Origin: Xiphophorus maculatus
Lineage: Eukaryota; Chordata; Actinopteri; Cyprinodontiformes; Poeciliidae
Assembly: GCF_002775205.1 (NCBI RefSeq)
Contig: NC_036447.1
Location: 7,738,501-7,802,500 of the forward strand
Reading direction: 5' to 3'
DNA: 64,000 nt
A program made the translations under genes and the position numbers. Under the pieces are notes generated by a model, which worked only from the letters and a program-made list of their open reading frames with translations, was not told the DNA's origin and did no database searches. Positions 46,901-58,965 of this stretch are shown here, one piece after another (the first letter of the stretch is position 1; each line of letters starts with the position of its first letter).

Positions 46901-49900
46901 CCGAGCGATGCTGACCTCCACTACGTCCAGGTAGTGGCTCAGCTGGAGGAAGGAAGTTAAATCAACATGAATACTGGAGAAAATTCAACCTAAAGGGATT
47001 TCTATTGCTGATTAGTTCCAGAAAAAACGGTACAAATGGAAATTTTGCTAAACTGAAAATATGTTTTAATTCTCCTGAAAGGGAAAAAACACAATAAAAA
47101 TGTGTACTCTTCCTTTAAGCTGAACATTGTGGTGCCATAAAATGAGACTTTTTGTAAAGGTCTAAGAATCAAAAGTTAAGGAAGATTCATATTTGTTATC
47201 CACGATAGAGTAATAGCGCCAAGATAAGGAAAGAAAACAAAACTAAAAAACTAAAAACAAGAAATTACAAGAATAAAGTCACAGGGCAACAAGAATAAAG
47301 TCGTAATAATACAAGAATAAACTCTTAAAATCACAAATTTAGCAGAGTAAAGTTGTAATATTACCAGAATAAAGTTGTAGTAATGAGAAAACGGTGTAAA
47401 ATTCCAAGAATAAAAAGTCAAAATACTTCAAGAATGTGGTGAGAAAAAGTCATAATGTTATGAGTAAAGTTATAATGATACAAGGAAAAATACAATATTA
47501 TCAGACAAAACTAATCATAGTACGATAAAAAAAAATTTATAAAGTTGAAATAATTGTTGAATTAAGTCAAAATAGTAGAATGAAGTAGTAATTTTACGGC
47601 AACTTCTACACACACAAAAAAAGTATTAAAATAAGGGATGTTGAGAGTCTTATGCTACGGCATCAGCATCAGTTTTACAAATAAGAAAATAATCCATCTT
47701 TTAACACATCAGCATCAAACCAGTAGCAGGAATTTGTGTAAACAATGGTTTATGTCAAAGAAAGAGTCAGACTAGAAGAGTTGATCATGTCAGATCCTGA
47801 TATTGAAGATTTTCTCTCATTAATGCAACTATTTTCTAGTGTTTATGCAACTTTCTTCATCATATTAACTTTCTGCTAATATGATGTCATTGTCGGATTA
47901 TCGTGACTTTATTCTCGGAATTAAAAAAGAAGAAAAAAAAATATCTTAGTCTGGCCCCATACTGCATCAGGAAATGTTGAACGCGTTTCGTCTTCTGAAT
48001 GGCCTGCATGTTTCACCTTTTCCTGCAGCAGCTTGGAGGAAGCGACGTCTCTGCTTTTCCCTCCCGCGCTGTGGAAGTGTGACCAAGGCAGGACCATGTT
48101 GAAGGTAGCTGGATCCTCCAAAGCAAACTCTGGCCTCATAAAAATCTGAAAAACAGGTCAGGTTATTGCACAAAGCCTATTGTATTCAGCTTTTTCCACT
48201 GATTTACTTGAATTAAACCATTATTTATATGATAACATCCTCCAAAATATAATTCTGTAGGCAGTAAAGGTAAAAATATCCAGTTTTAGGCAACAACAAA
48301 ACATCAATAATATATAAACAAGTAAAAAAAAACATATTCAGACCAGCAACTAAGCAAAACTTGAGCAAAACGTACATACCGTACATTTTTTATTTAAGAT
48401 TTAAAATAATTCTCCTAAAACCATGCCACTCCTTAAATGGCATCTGCTTAAATGTTACATTTTAGACATTACGTTTTATAATCTGTCATAAACGTGGATA
48501 AAGTGCAAGCAGCAGAAAATAAAGATGAGGTTTTACCTTTGGAACTTGTTCGAGCTCGGCTCTGGATTTGTCTGCAGGAAAACAAACAAACAAAAAAAAC
48601 AAGAAAAAAGTCTGTTATTCAGTTATTTAAAAACCAAGAATAAATGAGGGATTTATTGTCCAAACAATTTTAAAAATAAACAACATCCCATCCGACATTA
48701 ATCTGAAGCGGCTCCTACTTTTCCACCACGTGTAGAAACAGTTCACTTAGTGTACAGATTACTCAAAGTGAAGGAACTTCTAATAAATTTTAAAAGGAAA
48801 AAAACAAAACTGACATTTTTTCTGTAAATTTGTCACCATATTTGTTAAGCCTTTCTTAAAACCTCATCCAACCCGTTTTAGGTTTGGACCTTTGATGAAG
48901 CCATCGCAGCGCCTTCAATTAAGAAATTTAATTAAATTTTCTTTTAAAAAAATAAATAAAAAATTCAAAAATACTAAACTGTTTCACATTCCAATTAAGA
49001 ACAGTTTAATCTAAAGTAGTTAAAAGAAATCTTATTTATTCCAACATTTACGGTGTTTAACCAGAAGCAGGGAGAGTCGGTGCGTTGGTGCCAAACTAAT
49101 AAAATCACTTTTTGTACTTGGAAAAAGAAAACTAAATTGTTAAGCTCAGTGATCGTTGTAACCACTCATCCTTAAGATGCTTATGAAGGCAGATAAGGGG
49201 AAAAACTGCAACAGGAAAACATTTCCAGCAAATCAGATTACAGAGAGTGATCTCAATCCCTCTTATCAATCATAGCAAGCAAAGATCATTAAATGGACAA
49301 CAGCGTCTCTGTTGACCAGGGATGTCAAACTCATTTTCCTTTTGGGCCAAATCAAGATCATAAATGTTCTTAAAGGGCCAGTTCTGCCAGAATGTATTGA
49401 TAAAACTTGTTAAAATATAAATAAATAGTTAACATTAAATTATATTGAACATCTTTTCAGTCCCTTCATGATTTGGCGTTCATTTTTGTGATTTGTTTGC
49501 AATAAAACGTGTTTCTGGTAATTTAGCAATACTTGCACTTTTCTATGATCGTAAATGAGACTTTTTATGACTCGTCGTATATTTATGGATTATAACTCGA
49601 CATCTAGTAAGGCTGAGGAAGGTGTTTAGTAGAAGCAATAAATACTGCCTCCTGCAGGTGGGAGTAAACCATCATTTAGATCCAACGTTTTTCACCTTTT
49701 TTCCAAAAAATCTGGAATAAATTCACAATTATGCATTAGCGTGAAAAAGTGCAGGGACTTGTTGATTTTGCATGAACTTCCACAATAATTCACAAGAAAC
49801 TGAAGTGACTAATTGATGCAATTTGGCAGTAAAAGAATAAAATTAATTGATAAAACAATATTTAAGCACACCTTTATCTTGACGGTTCTATTTATGCGTC

Positions 49901-52900
49901 ACTTTAGAGTCTACTGTAGAGGGCCTCATAAAAAGCTACGGTGGGCCAGATTTGGCCCCTGTGGCTTGAGTTTGACACATGTACTGTAGACAAAGCAGTC
50001 CTTCAAAAATCAAAACAAACAAAAAAATCAGAATGGAAATTATATAGCAGTTGATTTATTGTGACAGACTTAGCTTCAAGATTTTGCTAAAACCTGAAGA
50101 ATAAGTGTTTCCTGCAGTTAATTTAAACTCACATTACATTCTGCTTGTATAAAATATCCTCAGTTATTTTGTCATCTTTAGTCTCTATATTGTTCACGCT
50201 GTGTTGTGCAACACTGCGTTGAAAGCAGCATAATTTTTAATTGATTGGTTTATAGAGGAAGCAAAGGGAGGGAGAGTTTCTGCAACAGCGAGTGAATAAT
50301 TCATACCGTGGTTGGTGGTGATACTGGAAACTGCATCCACATCATCTTTATTGGGACAGATCGTCTTGCAGCGTTCATGGATTCGTTCTCTCTAAAAATA
50401 ACAGCATACATAGAAAATAGATTAGACATTTCAGATCCAGTCTAAACAAAAACGAGCAAAAGCCGTCAGTCAGATTAAGAGTAATAAAACTTCATGCAGC
50501 AGGAGGAAGGAAACAGAAACGTCAGCAGCTGTAAAGTTTATCATTCTGAAACCAAATTGGGGAAATAATAAACAAGCTGGTGGTTGGTCACACGATTCCC
50601 TCTAAACTAGATGACTAATGGAAAGAAAATGTTGAAGTAAAAAAAGAATTTCTATTAAAAGCAAAAAAGGTCAAAATAATTTCCTTTTACAGCTACATGA
50701 AGCTGACTGCAAATAATTAAACCACTAGCAAAATTTCTTTCACTCCTAAAAATGTCTGAAGGGTTTTTGTTATTGGTAAAGAGCAGTTTATTATTTTTAT
50801 ATCATTTAAAGAAATGGGGCTGAAGGCAAAATTTACTAAGTTTAAATCGCTGTTTAAATTTAGGGCTGCAAAAACAATTATTTTAGCAACTGTTCTGCAA
50901 ATTAACCTGATTTAAAAAGGAATAAAAATTACACTCTGCAGATTCTCATTTAACCACTTAAGCTTATGTTATACTATATTAGAAATAAAAATATTTACTT
51001 TTCAAAATAAGAAAAGATTTTATTGCCTAAAATGCAATAACAGAGCAATCCTCTAATGCAGGAGTGTCAAACTCATTTTATGCCAAATCAAAAATCTGAA
51101 TGTTCTTAAAGGGCCGGTTGTGCCAGAATATATTGATAAAATCCATTTAACCGTTAAAATATTTGTAAATAGCTGTAGTTCCAGGATTTTGTGACTGTTT
51201 TTGTGGCTTTTTGTAATCAAAATCACACATTTTGTGATACTAATTTAAAAATATTTGTAAGGAATCTTTATATTTGCGTTAATGCATGATGTTAACTGTG
51301 ACTTTTTAATACTTGTCTCATCAATCACGGACTTTAACTTGACATCAAGTAAGGCAGCAGTCACTTAACCTCAATGTTTTTCACCAATTTTGAGAACAAT
51401 TTGCAGTAAAATTAGAAATAAAAAAAAGCGGAGATCTGTTAATTTTGTGTAAATTTTGAGAATTTGTGAAAAACAAACTGGATGGACTTGTTGATGTAAT
51501 TTGGCGTCTAGAGGGCCACATAAAAAGCTACGGCGGGTCAGATTTGGCCCCCGGGCCTTGAGTTTGACACATATATGCGAGAAATTAGTGTATGCTTGTA
51601 GGAAAGAATGCATGTGCAGCAAAAAATAAAATAAATACTTCTAGCAACATGTGAGAAGCTCAGCCTTTTTGCTTGCCTTATTAATTAAGTGTAGAGCTGA
51701 TCTGTTGATTATTTTTTGGATTGACCAAATAATTTAACAAAAAAAAATTAGTGTAATAGGAGATTTTCTTTACCAAATCTGAACCAGGTAAAGCTAAAAC
51801 TATGCCACTTGAGTTAAAGGTAGAAAATATTTTTTTTATTTTTTATCTTAAATGCAAAATGTATTTTTTGCATAGTTTTGACTGAATTACTATGAATATG
51901 TTGTTCTTTCAGGAATTAGACTTTTTTTAGAGTCTGTATTATTATTATTATCATTATTATTATTTTTCTTTATTGCTTTGTTATTTTTTTTATTATTGTT
52001 ATTTTCCTTATTATTACCAGTATCATTGTTATTAACTTGTAGCCACAACAGACTACAAATATGGGAGAGCCTTAATTTCTTTAAATTTACCGGTAGCCAC
52101 AAAAATGTATTTGCTGTTATCAGATGTAAAGGCAGCCAGGTGTCCAATCAGAGGAAAGTGAAGCTCTGAAGAACAAAGCTGAGTGTTTACCTGAGTCATT
52201 TCCTGCGAGTACGGTCCAAACTGTTCCCTGGAGATGTTGGGCAGGTGGAAAGACGGCATCACCTCCATCTCTGTGAAGTCCAGCCCCCATGTTTTGGTAA
52301 AAAAGTCAGACTCTCGTTTCGCCAGCCTCGGGTCGTTCAGCGCGGCGGGGAGGTTGACCTTTGAACTGTACACCGTCCACCGGTCATGCTCCGCCACCAC
52401 GGATGGACCATTGTGCAGACCCCTCCCCTCACCTGCAGAACAGACACACCAAAGTGAATCCAGACCGGATTTCATGCTGGATTAAAACTCAAAGATTCTC
52501 ACAACCATAAATGGAAAGAGCTTTTTTTTTCCATAGAAAAACTAAAGATTACTGCAAAATATCAATATAAAACAAACGACAGGGTTTTTTTTGACACATG
52601 TACAGTCAAAACCAGAAGTTTAGATACATCTGTGTTCGTCCTGACAGAACCGGAGTAACTGGGTCAGGTTTGTAGGCCGCCTTGCCTTTTCAGATCCGCC
52701 TACCGGTTCTCTCTAGTATTCAGGTCAGGGCTTTGTGACGGCTGCGCCAAAACATCAACTCTATTGTTTTTAAGTAACATATATAAATATTTTGTTTTAC
52801 GTTGGGATAATATTGGTTTCCACAATTATTCAAGAAAATAATTTTTTTAATTCATTAAAATTCAATAGAAAAAATTCTTGTTTTGTGACTTTTAAAATTG

Positions 52901-54604
52901 ACCTATTAAGCTACTTTCAGTTACTCTTTCAAACAATTGTAAGACGATTAAAACACTCCATTTACTATTCAAGTTCAATTTATGTATTTGATGTTGTAAT
53001 AACCCCTGGCAGCTGCTGTTACTATTTTATATGGTGTACCGTTCCTTGTACACTTTATGTACCTTTTTTTTTTAATTATAAAATAAAAATTGTTATTAAG
53101 CCGCTGGGTCGCCGGTTTGGCTGTAAGCTTTGGGTCCATTTGGACAGAGATTTAATTTCCTGTCTGAAGTTTTTTGATGGCGTCCACATTCAATTCTTTC
53201 CTTAAGATTCCATCTAGTTTATGAAGAGCACCAGTTCCTCCTGCAGGAAAAAACAGCCCCACAGCATGATGCTGCCACCTCCACACTTGACAGTTTGGAT
53301 GGTGAAAGCATTCCTGTTTTTCCCCAGATGTAATGATTATGCCCAAACATTTCCACTTTAGGTTCACCAGATCATTTTAGGACATGACACCAAAAATGAA
53401 GCGTTGTGTTCACTGACACGGTTCTTTTGGTGTAAAGGCTTCCTCCTCGCTGAGCGGCCTTTCAGTCCATGTCGGTACGAGTCTTTACTGATCCCAAAGG
53501 AATAATTAAATGTCATTGTAACTCATTAATTCAAATTCTTCAAAGCGTTATTGTAGATAGTGATGCTGTTGGCAGGAAAGATCTCTTGTAGCAGTCTGTA
53601 TTACAGCGAATTTGAAGAAGCGTCTGACTGAAGGCAGTCTTATGAAGAAGGTGAAGAGGATTGTGGATAATTTTCTTGATTTTATGACAAATCATCTGCA
53701 GAGGTTCCACACTTATTCCCAGAACAGAACCAGCCTTCTCAATCAGGTTGTTAATCCTCAATCTGCACATTTTGTACCACCTGATTTGTTTCGACTTTCC
53801 CATCGTGTCAAAAAAGAAAGCGGTGTGTTTCAGGTGTGCCTCCAATTAACTAGTGCATTAATTAACCTGCCAGAAGTTTCCAAAGCAATGACATCATCAT
53901 CATCTGGGCTTTCCCTCATTGCATGAAAAGACTGTAATCATTCTGATTCTTTAGAGATCAATACATAAATATTCTCATTATTGTGGCATTTAGCAAATAG
54001 AAATAATCTTAATTCTAACTGACCTGAAACAAGAGTCGTTTGGTCATTTTGTGTATGTAAATTTCTGGTTTCAACTTTATGTCTACAATTGGGAAAACAT
54101 GTTCAGAAAGAACAAAAGATCAGAAATTCAAAAAAAGAAAAACACCTGAAAACAAGAGTAACTAGGTCGACTTTAGCAAGTGAAACTCTGCACCAATTTT
54201 CTAATTTGGCCATAAAGGATTATTAAAAAAAGAAATTACATCAGCTTATTAGAGAAGAATATTAATAACTTGCTAAGAAAAAAATGTATAGAGAATCATC
54301 TAATTTTAAGCCATAAAACAAAACTTTAAGTGGTCACAGACTTTAAGTGAAGTCAGATGAAGACTTTTTAATTTTTCCCAGTTCTTCAGGTGCAAATAGA
54401 TGCAAAAAAAGTAGTAAGAATAGTTCAGTACAATGAAGAGTTGTGTTTTTTCGGCTAACCGGTTGGCTCCTTGGGGCAAACGTCGGGCAGGGAGCGGATG
54501 CCCCGGCTGCGAGGCGAGGAGAGGCCGCGCTCCTTCAGGTGGACCCCGTCTCGGCCCCCACCGGCACGGCGAGGCACTGGGGAGGAGCTGCTACTGAAGG
54601 CCAT
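34930..54604 (-). CDS. vps54: GARP complex subunit Vps54, 22 coding exons
   Basis: VPS54 joins VPS51-53 to tether endosome-derived vesicles at the trans-Golgi network. Coding exons from the start: 54604-54460, 52432-52191, 50391-50307, 48571-48537, 48145-48017, 46942-46557, 45583-45457, 44645-44538, 44447-44392, 42791-42695, 42599-42250, 41030-40901, 40816-40635, 39687-39575, 39433-39370, 38923-38818, 38580-38493, 38403-38282, 38206-38126, 36749-36642, 36539-36445, 35035-34930. All are GT/AG and phases close to 984 aa (human 977). Conserved blocks include SLPDVCPKEPT (38-48), LALNDPRLAKRESDFF-like sequence in exon 2, GSQLCELEKLIDKMM (about 344-358), a Gln-rich variable linker in exon 11 (about 471-586) and the terminal DLNMAEIWEQKR. 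The leucine mutated in wobbler mice (L967Q) corresponds to Leu974 and is retained. No damage was seen. Confidence 0.97.
36406..36441 (-). repeat. vps54: CA repeat abutting a vps54 splice donor
   Basis: On the transcribed strand a CA tract starts within four bases of the gtaaca donor of coding exon 21 (exon end 36445) and continues, with one CCCCTA interruption, to 36406. CA-rich intronic elements are known binding sites for hnRNP L, which modulates nearby splice sites. Regulation here is inference. Confidence 0.8.
38404..38430 (-). repeat. vps54: UG repeat forming the acceptor of vps54 coding exon 18
   Basis: On the transcribed strand the intron ends with about twelve TG units directly followed by the AG of the acceptor (exon starts at 38403). 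The usual pyrimidine tract is absent. Human CFTR exon 9 has a comparable UG tract, where TDP-43 binding promotes skipping. Exon 18 is 122 bases, so skipping would shift the frame. Confidence 0.85.
39815..39965 (-). mobile_element. Non-LTR retrotransposon 3' fragment
   Basis: Matches 53510-53640 in order: AAAGGGGAATTAAATGTAACT, AAAGATCTCCTGTAGCAGTCTG and TTTGAAGAAGCCTCTGACTGAAG. This is the inverse of the ORF2 C-terminal end and 3' UTR of the family also found at 1415 and 58544. It lies in a vps54 intron. Confidence 0.65.
41440..41855. mobile_element. hAT-like element, ACTCAAGTAA family copy
   Basis: Contains TTACTCAAAAAGTAGCCGTCC, GAAATTACTCAATAGTAAAA, TTTTACTCAAGTAAAT and ends AACTACTTAACTACCC, as in the copy at 17344. 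Ends are decayed. It lies in the vps54 intron between coding exons 11 and 12. Confidence 0.55.
43296..43534 (-). mobile_element. tRNA-derived SINE with perfect target-site duplication
   Basis: On the minus strand the element starts at 43520 with a tRNA-like head: an A-box-like TAGCGGTTAGCGCGACCCG and a B box GGTTCGACTCC (43446-43436). A conserved SINE body follows (GCCGCATATCTTCCCCCCTC, TTTCCTGTCAGCCTACTG), and it ends in an A-rich tail at 43310. It is flanked by identical 14-base duplications AGCTGTAGTTATTT at 43296-43309 and 43521-43534. The intact duplication points to a fairly recent insertion. It lies in a vps54 intron, in the same orientation as vps54 transcription. Confidence 0.92.
44010..44105 (-). 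mobile_element. Retroposon 3' tail
   Basis: GGTAATTTTATTTGTATAGC followed by CAACAAAGCAGTTCAGAGTG and CTTCGTATAACTTAGAAGG is a phrase known from the 3' ends of fish LINE/SINE copies. It is short and without flanking duplications that I could see. Confidence 0.5.
47265..47605. repeat. Degenerate AATAAAGTCGTAAT tandem repeat
   Basis: Units of about 20-27 bases built on CAAGAATAAAGTCGTAATAT recur with decay across about 340 bases. The sequence resembles a minisatellite common in fish introns. It lies between vps54 coding exons 5 and 6. Confidence 0.7.
49317..49986. mobile_element. hAT-like MITE copy 1 in vps54 intron 3
   Basis: Starts CAGGGATGTCAAACTCATTT and ends CTTGAGTTTGACACATGTAC TG, an inverted pair of the CAGxxATGTCAAACTCA type. 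Subterminal blocks AAAGGGCCAGTTCTGCCAGA and GGCCAGATTTGGCCCC face each other. It has no transposase. The eight-base flanks do not match clearly. Confidence 0.75.
51059..51577. mobile_element. hAT-like MITE copy 2 in vps54 intron 2
   Basis: Same family as 49317: starts CAGGAGTGTCAAACTCATTT, has AAAGGGCCGGTTGTGCCAGA and ends GGCCTTGAGTTTGACACATA. It is shorter and more decayed than the first copy and in the same orientation, 1.1 kb away on the other side of coding exon 3. Confidence 0.75.
51936..52030. repeat. (TTA)n-rich low-complexity tract
   Basis: Interrupted TTA/TTG trinucleotides in vps54 intron 2. An antisense open frame with long asparagine runs is a by-product of the repeat. Confidence 0.85.
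52603..54077 (-). mobile_element. Tc1-like DNA transposon, disrupted
   Basis: Ends are inverted repeats (CAGTCAAAACCAGAAGTTTA at the left, TAAATTTCTGGTTTCAAC at the right) next to TA dinucleotides. Between them the minus strand retains the transposase signature GGSIMLWG, then GTGALHKLDGILRKEL, with frame breaks. The middle, about 53485-53775, is occupied by an unrelated LINE fragment. The copy is inactive. It lies in vps54 intron 1. Confidence 0.8.
53485..53775 (-). mobile_element. LINE fragment nested in the Tc1-like element
   Basis: On the minus strand it encodes LINNLIEKAGSVLGISVEPL, then HNPLHLLHKT and RCNTDCYKRSFLPTA, the C-terminal layout of the non-LTR family also seen at 1415, 39815 and 58544. 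Tc1 sequence resumes on both sides, so this insertion came later. About as much Tc1 sequence is missing as LINE was gained. Confidence 0.75.
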
Positions 54605-54778
54605 GGCATTGGCACTCACCTCCCAGGAAGCTAGCTGGAAATCCCAACAAGAAAAAACACTTAGAGGTTTATGGCTCCAATAATTAATCATTTTTTAAGA
54701 AATTCATGATGACAGGAGAAACTAAAGTGTGAATCCGAGGAAAATTCAACCCATTTAAGCATTGTTGTAGTATTTTTA

Positions 54779-55790
54779 GAAGGGCTGCAACTATTAATTT
54801 TAATCAATTAATCAGTCAATTATTAATTAATCATTTTTGAATTATATAATTTTATAATTGAATTATGTTATGATTTAATTATTTATGTAATTGTATATAT
54901 AAAATAATTAAATTCTATATTTAGTTATATATAATGATATATAATTAGTAAAAAATTTTAATAATGTACTAATTATTATAATTACAATTAGTAAATTTGC
55001 ACCAGGTGAAACCAGCAGATTTTTTCTGTATTTTTCATATATACATTTTTATACATTAAAAGGTGCATTAAAAAATTTTTTTAAATAAAAAAACATTGCC
55101 TAAATTGCAGCAACAGCATTCATTTAGTTTGATTTTGATTAATCAAATTAATAATTGGGTAGCAAAAGGTGCTTAAGAGTTTTTTGTTTTTTTACAGAAT
55201 TTGAACCAAATGAAGCAAAATCTTTGCTACTTGAGGAGCTTTGGATAAAACTTATGTACAGACCACAACAGTTTTTTTTTTTTATCTTATATGCAAAATG
55301 AATAATGTTTTTGGTGAAACTAATAAATCAACTGAGTAGACTGGGATAAAAAAAAAAACGTGATCATTTGTAACAAAAGATGCATCTGTAGCTTAAAACA
55401 TACTTTTATCATCAACATGTGAAAAGCTCCGTTCTTTCTGCTCAGCTTGACATCAAAACTGTGTAGGGCTGGTTTTTAAATTTTTTTTTTTTTTTTCATT
55501 AATTGAATAACAGCTGGACAGCAAACTGTGCTTAATAGGAGATTAAAAAAACAGAATTTGAACCTGGTGAGTTTTGGGCAGAAAGTATTTATAAATGTTT
55601 TGTTTATTGTTTTTGTCTTAAATGCTAAATGTAGAAATGTTTTGTAAAGTTTTGGCTTTATTACTGCTCTGAATGTTGTTCTTTCATCAAATTGCATTTT
55701 TGAGTCTGTATACTGTAGCTAATGATTGCTAAATTAGTTGACAATTATTGAAGTAATCAATCGTTAAGATGTTAAACTGTATAACAAATT
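54779..55790. mobile_element. AT-rich GGGCTGCAACTA-type element
   Basis: Starts AGGGCTGCAACTATTAATTT with TTAATCAATTAATC next to it, and ends near TTGAAGTAATCAATCGTTAAG. This matches the usual ends of a widespread fish non-autonomous element (GGGCTGCAACTAACGATTA). Internal phrases such as AATTTGAACC recur at 56430-57230 and 51700-51900. Boundaries are approximate. Confidence 0.5.
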
Positions 55791-56429
55791 CTTTTCTACC
55801 ACATAATGTAGCAAAGCAAAAACCAACACAGAATGCATTTTCACTTCTACTCAACACTTTACTGGGTTCCACTTGTGTGTTTTTTTGTCACGTTGACAGA
55901 ACATCTTAGTAAAAGGAAGTGACACCTGCTCATGTTTGCCTTCAGGCTACAGTTTGCACAAATCACAGCCGCTGCTGCACCAGTCAGCATTCAAGCAACA
56001 TGAAGCCTCATGTGCCGCTTCTTCCACACCTGCAGCTTTTTATGAGTAGAAACACGAGCTGATGTAGTTTAATAGTAACTACTGGTGTTTGGGCTCATTT
56101 CAGGACCAGTTGTACCAGTGGGGTCCCACTTTAGCTCACTGCAGTTTTCTTTGTCCTGTGTCATTTTCTACAGAAAGTGTTGGGATGTTCAGACGGTTAC
56201 AGTTCTAACTAGAGGATGAGGCGTAAGACCCCCTGCTGCTAATCCCATCACGCAGATGAAAGGATTACATGAAACATATGGAACCTTATTATTGCCATCA
56301 CAGCTACTAGAATGCAAATGTCCGAACAATCTGAAAGTATAATTCTTTAGACTCGCTTGGCTTGTTTTCATCACATTATAATTACACGAGGCAGTTGAAA
56401 TAACTGACAAAATTTAAAATTGAATTATT

Positions 56430-57230
56430 TTTAAAAAACAAATTGAGTAATTGATTAATCGCTAGCTGGAGCTTAGACCCAGAAAAGGCCGTCTGCTCAT
56501 AGAACAAAGTGATAGCCGTAATTAAGCCGAAACTGTACACAAATATATACATGTTGCATCTAAAAAACCCCAGAAAAACTTAATTTTTTACCCTGATCTA
56601 CTCAATTAACCTAATTTCAGCTTCAGCTCGTACAAACTTTTAAAAAAAGCCAAAAATGTACAATATAGATTTTGCATCTAAAACCCCCCCAAAAAACAAA
56701 ACAAATATTTTTACCCCAATCTACTTAAAAGTCCTAATTTTAGCTTCACTGGGCAGAAATTTAGTAAAAAAAAAATTTTTTTTAAACTAAGCCAAAATTG
56801 TACAAAAAAAGTTATAAATTTTTCATCCTTCCGAAGTGTCATGGAGAAAAAACGTTGGTCTGTAAAAATGTTTTATCCAAAACTCCTCAAGTAGCATAGT
56901 TTTAGTTTCATCTGGTTTAAATTATGTAAAAAAAATATTTTTTTAAAAATCTCTTAAGCACCTTTGGCTACGCAATTATCAGTTTCTCAAACAATAACAA
57001 CATCAGCGCTACACCATACTGATATTAAGACAAGCAGAAAGAAACAAGCTTTTCGCTTTGTGATTTTAGGGATTTTTTGTTTTGTTACAAATGATCAAGC
57101 GCACATTAAATTTAAAATTTTACAAAAGGAGGCTTAAAAGAAAAATTTGAAGAATGTGATTTTTTTTTATCCGATCAAAAAATAATCAGGTACTAAAATA
57201 ATCGTTAGTTGAAGCTCTAGTCCCATGACA
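56430..57230. mobile_element. Second AT-rich element of the same family
   Basis: Begins near TGAGTAATTGATTAATCGCT and ends AATAATCGTTAGTTGAAGCT, the inverse of the GGGCTGCAACTAACGATTA type terminus. It is noncoding and in the long vps54 5' intron. Confidence 0.5.
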
Positions 57231-57234
57231 GGCA

Positions 57235-58540
57235 CAGATTTATGAAACTTTAAGGAACCAAATAAAGTGTTAAGCGCTACAATACCACACTTATTACAGT
57301 TTGACATACATTTTTAATTGATTTTGGTCAGTAATCAGAGATTGAAATTGAGAATATTTATAAATTCTGTTTATTAAAACCTTCAGAAACAAGACCTTCC
57401 ATCACTTTCTGTCCATAAACAGAAAACATGTCCTTCAAAGACAGATTATGGATGAGTAATAAATGGGGTTTTGATGTAAATCTACCGCAACAAGTAGATA
57501 GGAAACAGTTAAAACCTCAAATAAAACCAATAGTTCTTATTTCTCAAATCTATGCAAATTATGCTTAGGGATTCCACCTGCCTTTTTTCCCCAAGAGAGA
57601 ATAATTAGACCATAAACTGGTATATTTAAGAAAAATATTAATGTCTGATCATATAGTTCTGACATTTGTAAAAGTTCAAAATCTTAGTTAAAACATTGTT
57701 GAATATCCTAAATGTTTAAATAGATGATCAATGAACCTTTAGGGGACTCAGTTGATGGAGTTTTAATGTTAGTTTCAGTTAAAAAAAAATGGGCAGAAAA
57801 AGGAAGCAAACACCTCATAGTGAGAAAGAACCGTTTAAAAAAGTGTTGTTTCTGAGCCCACACAGGCTCTGGTATTTAAATTAACTCAGGTCCAAACCGC
57901 TTCTTTAATTTTCTACAAAACGTGTCCAAGTATATTCAGTCTATACATCTAGGAAGGACCAAGCAGCTGGAAAAATATGCATTATTGTAATGAAGATTGC
58001 AGATGCATGCAAAATACATACAAGGAGCAAAGATAATGCACTAAACACTGCATAACAGAAGTCCTTAGCAATAGCATAGATATTGGAAGAATGATTGCAA
58101 GTCATTATTTTGTGCAGCTCTAGTTCTTTTAAATATTCCATCTCGAATGTCCACACTTTTTCTGACTCTGTGGCAAATGTCTGAACACGATGCATGAAGA
58201 ATCATCTAAAAATCTCTGGAGGCAAAGAAGAGATTCTGCTGCTACAATGAAGTTCATTTTCCCTTAAATGTTGACATTTCAGTTCCCAGAGAAATTGGCA
58301 AAATTACTATCAGAGGTCAAATAAAATAGATGGAAAAAATATAAATACAAAAATATTCATCTCTGCGTCTTCTGGGTCAAATGGACATCAAAATACTAGG
58401 ACTGGTCTAATCCAGAGTGTGATGTGATATTGTGGTTTATCATGTGTATACTAGGACTGTAAACAAGTACAATATTAAGATAAGGAATGTTAAAAATAAA
58501 AATAAATAAAAAAACAAAGTAGTAGAGGAACATCCATTCT
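57235..58540. other. Unassigned part of the vps54 5' intron
   Basis: AT-rich intronic sequence between the coding-start exon and the noncoding first exon. I see no conserved exon or intact element. Confidence 0.5.
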
Positions 58541-58543
58541 CTG

Positions 58544-58965
58544 TTGCAACCCCAAAACTTCACATGTCAGAGTCCTGTCATCTGCAGAAGTACTGAGACA
58601 CCTCTGCAGTCGTCGGGTGATTCAGACATGAAGAAGAAGTGCAGAGGGCTGATGGAGCCCTTTGTGTCATGGTGTGGGAACAATCATCTTATTTTAAATA
58701 TCAACAAAATGAGGAAGAGAACTAGATCAAACTATTTTCATCATGGGAGAAAACATGGTGGAGGTTTAGGAGAACAAACGGCTCAGTGTTCATCTGAACA
58801 ACAGACTGAACTGGAGACGCAACAGTGAAGGAAAAACAGAGTGTCTTCAGTCAGAGGCTATTTCAGAACCGCTGTAATACAGACTTCTATGGGAGATCCT
58901 TCCTGCCCACAGCCATCAGAATCTACAACAACTCTCAACAATGTGGGGTAATACGAGTTATAACA
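58544..58965 (+). mobile_element. Non-LTR retrotransposon RT fragment
   Basis: The plus strand encodes FVSWCGNNHLILNINKM, a reverse-transcriptase palm/thumb motif of fish LINEs, then (shifted) NNRLNWRRNS. After an internal deletion of the following region it reads FQNRCNTDFYGRSFLPTAIR at the C-terminus. The copy is collapsed and disabled. Confidence 0.75.

Noticed and set aside
46527-46960. Open frames in the other frames of vps54 coding exon 6
   Set aside because: Shadow frames of a long GC-rich coding exon; the true frame matches VPS54.
51890-52147. Minus-strand frame with long asparagine runs
   Set aside because: Produced by the TTA-rich simple repeat; runs into vps54 intron sequence and has no other protein features.
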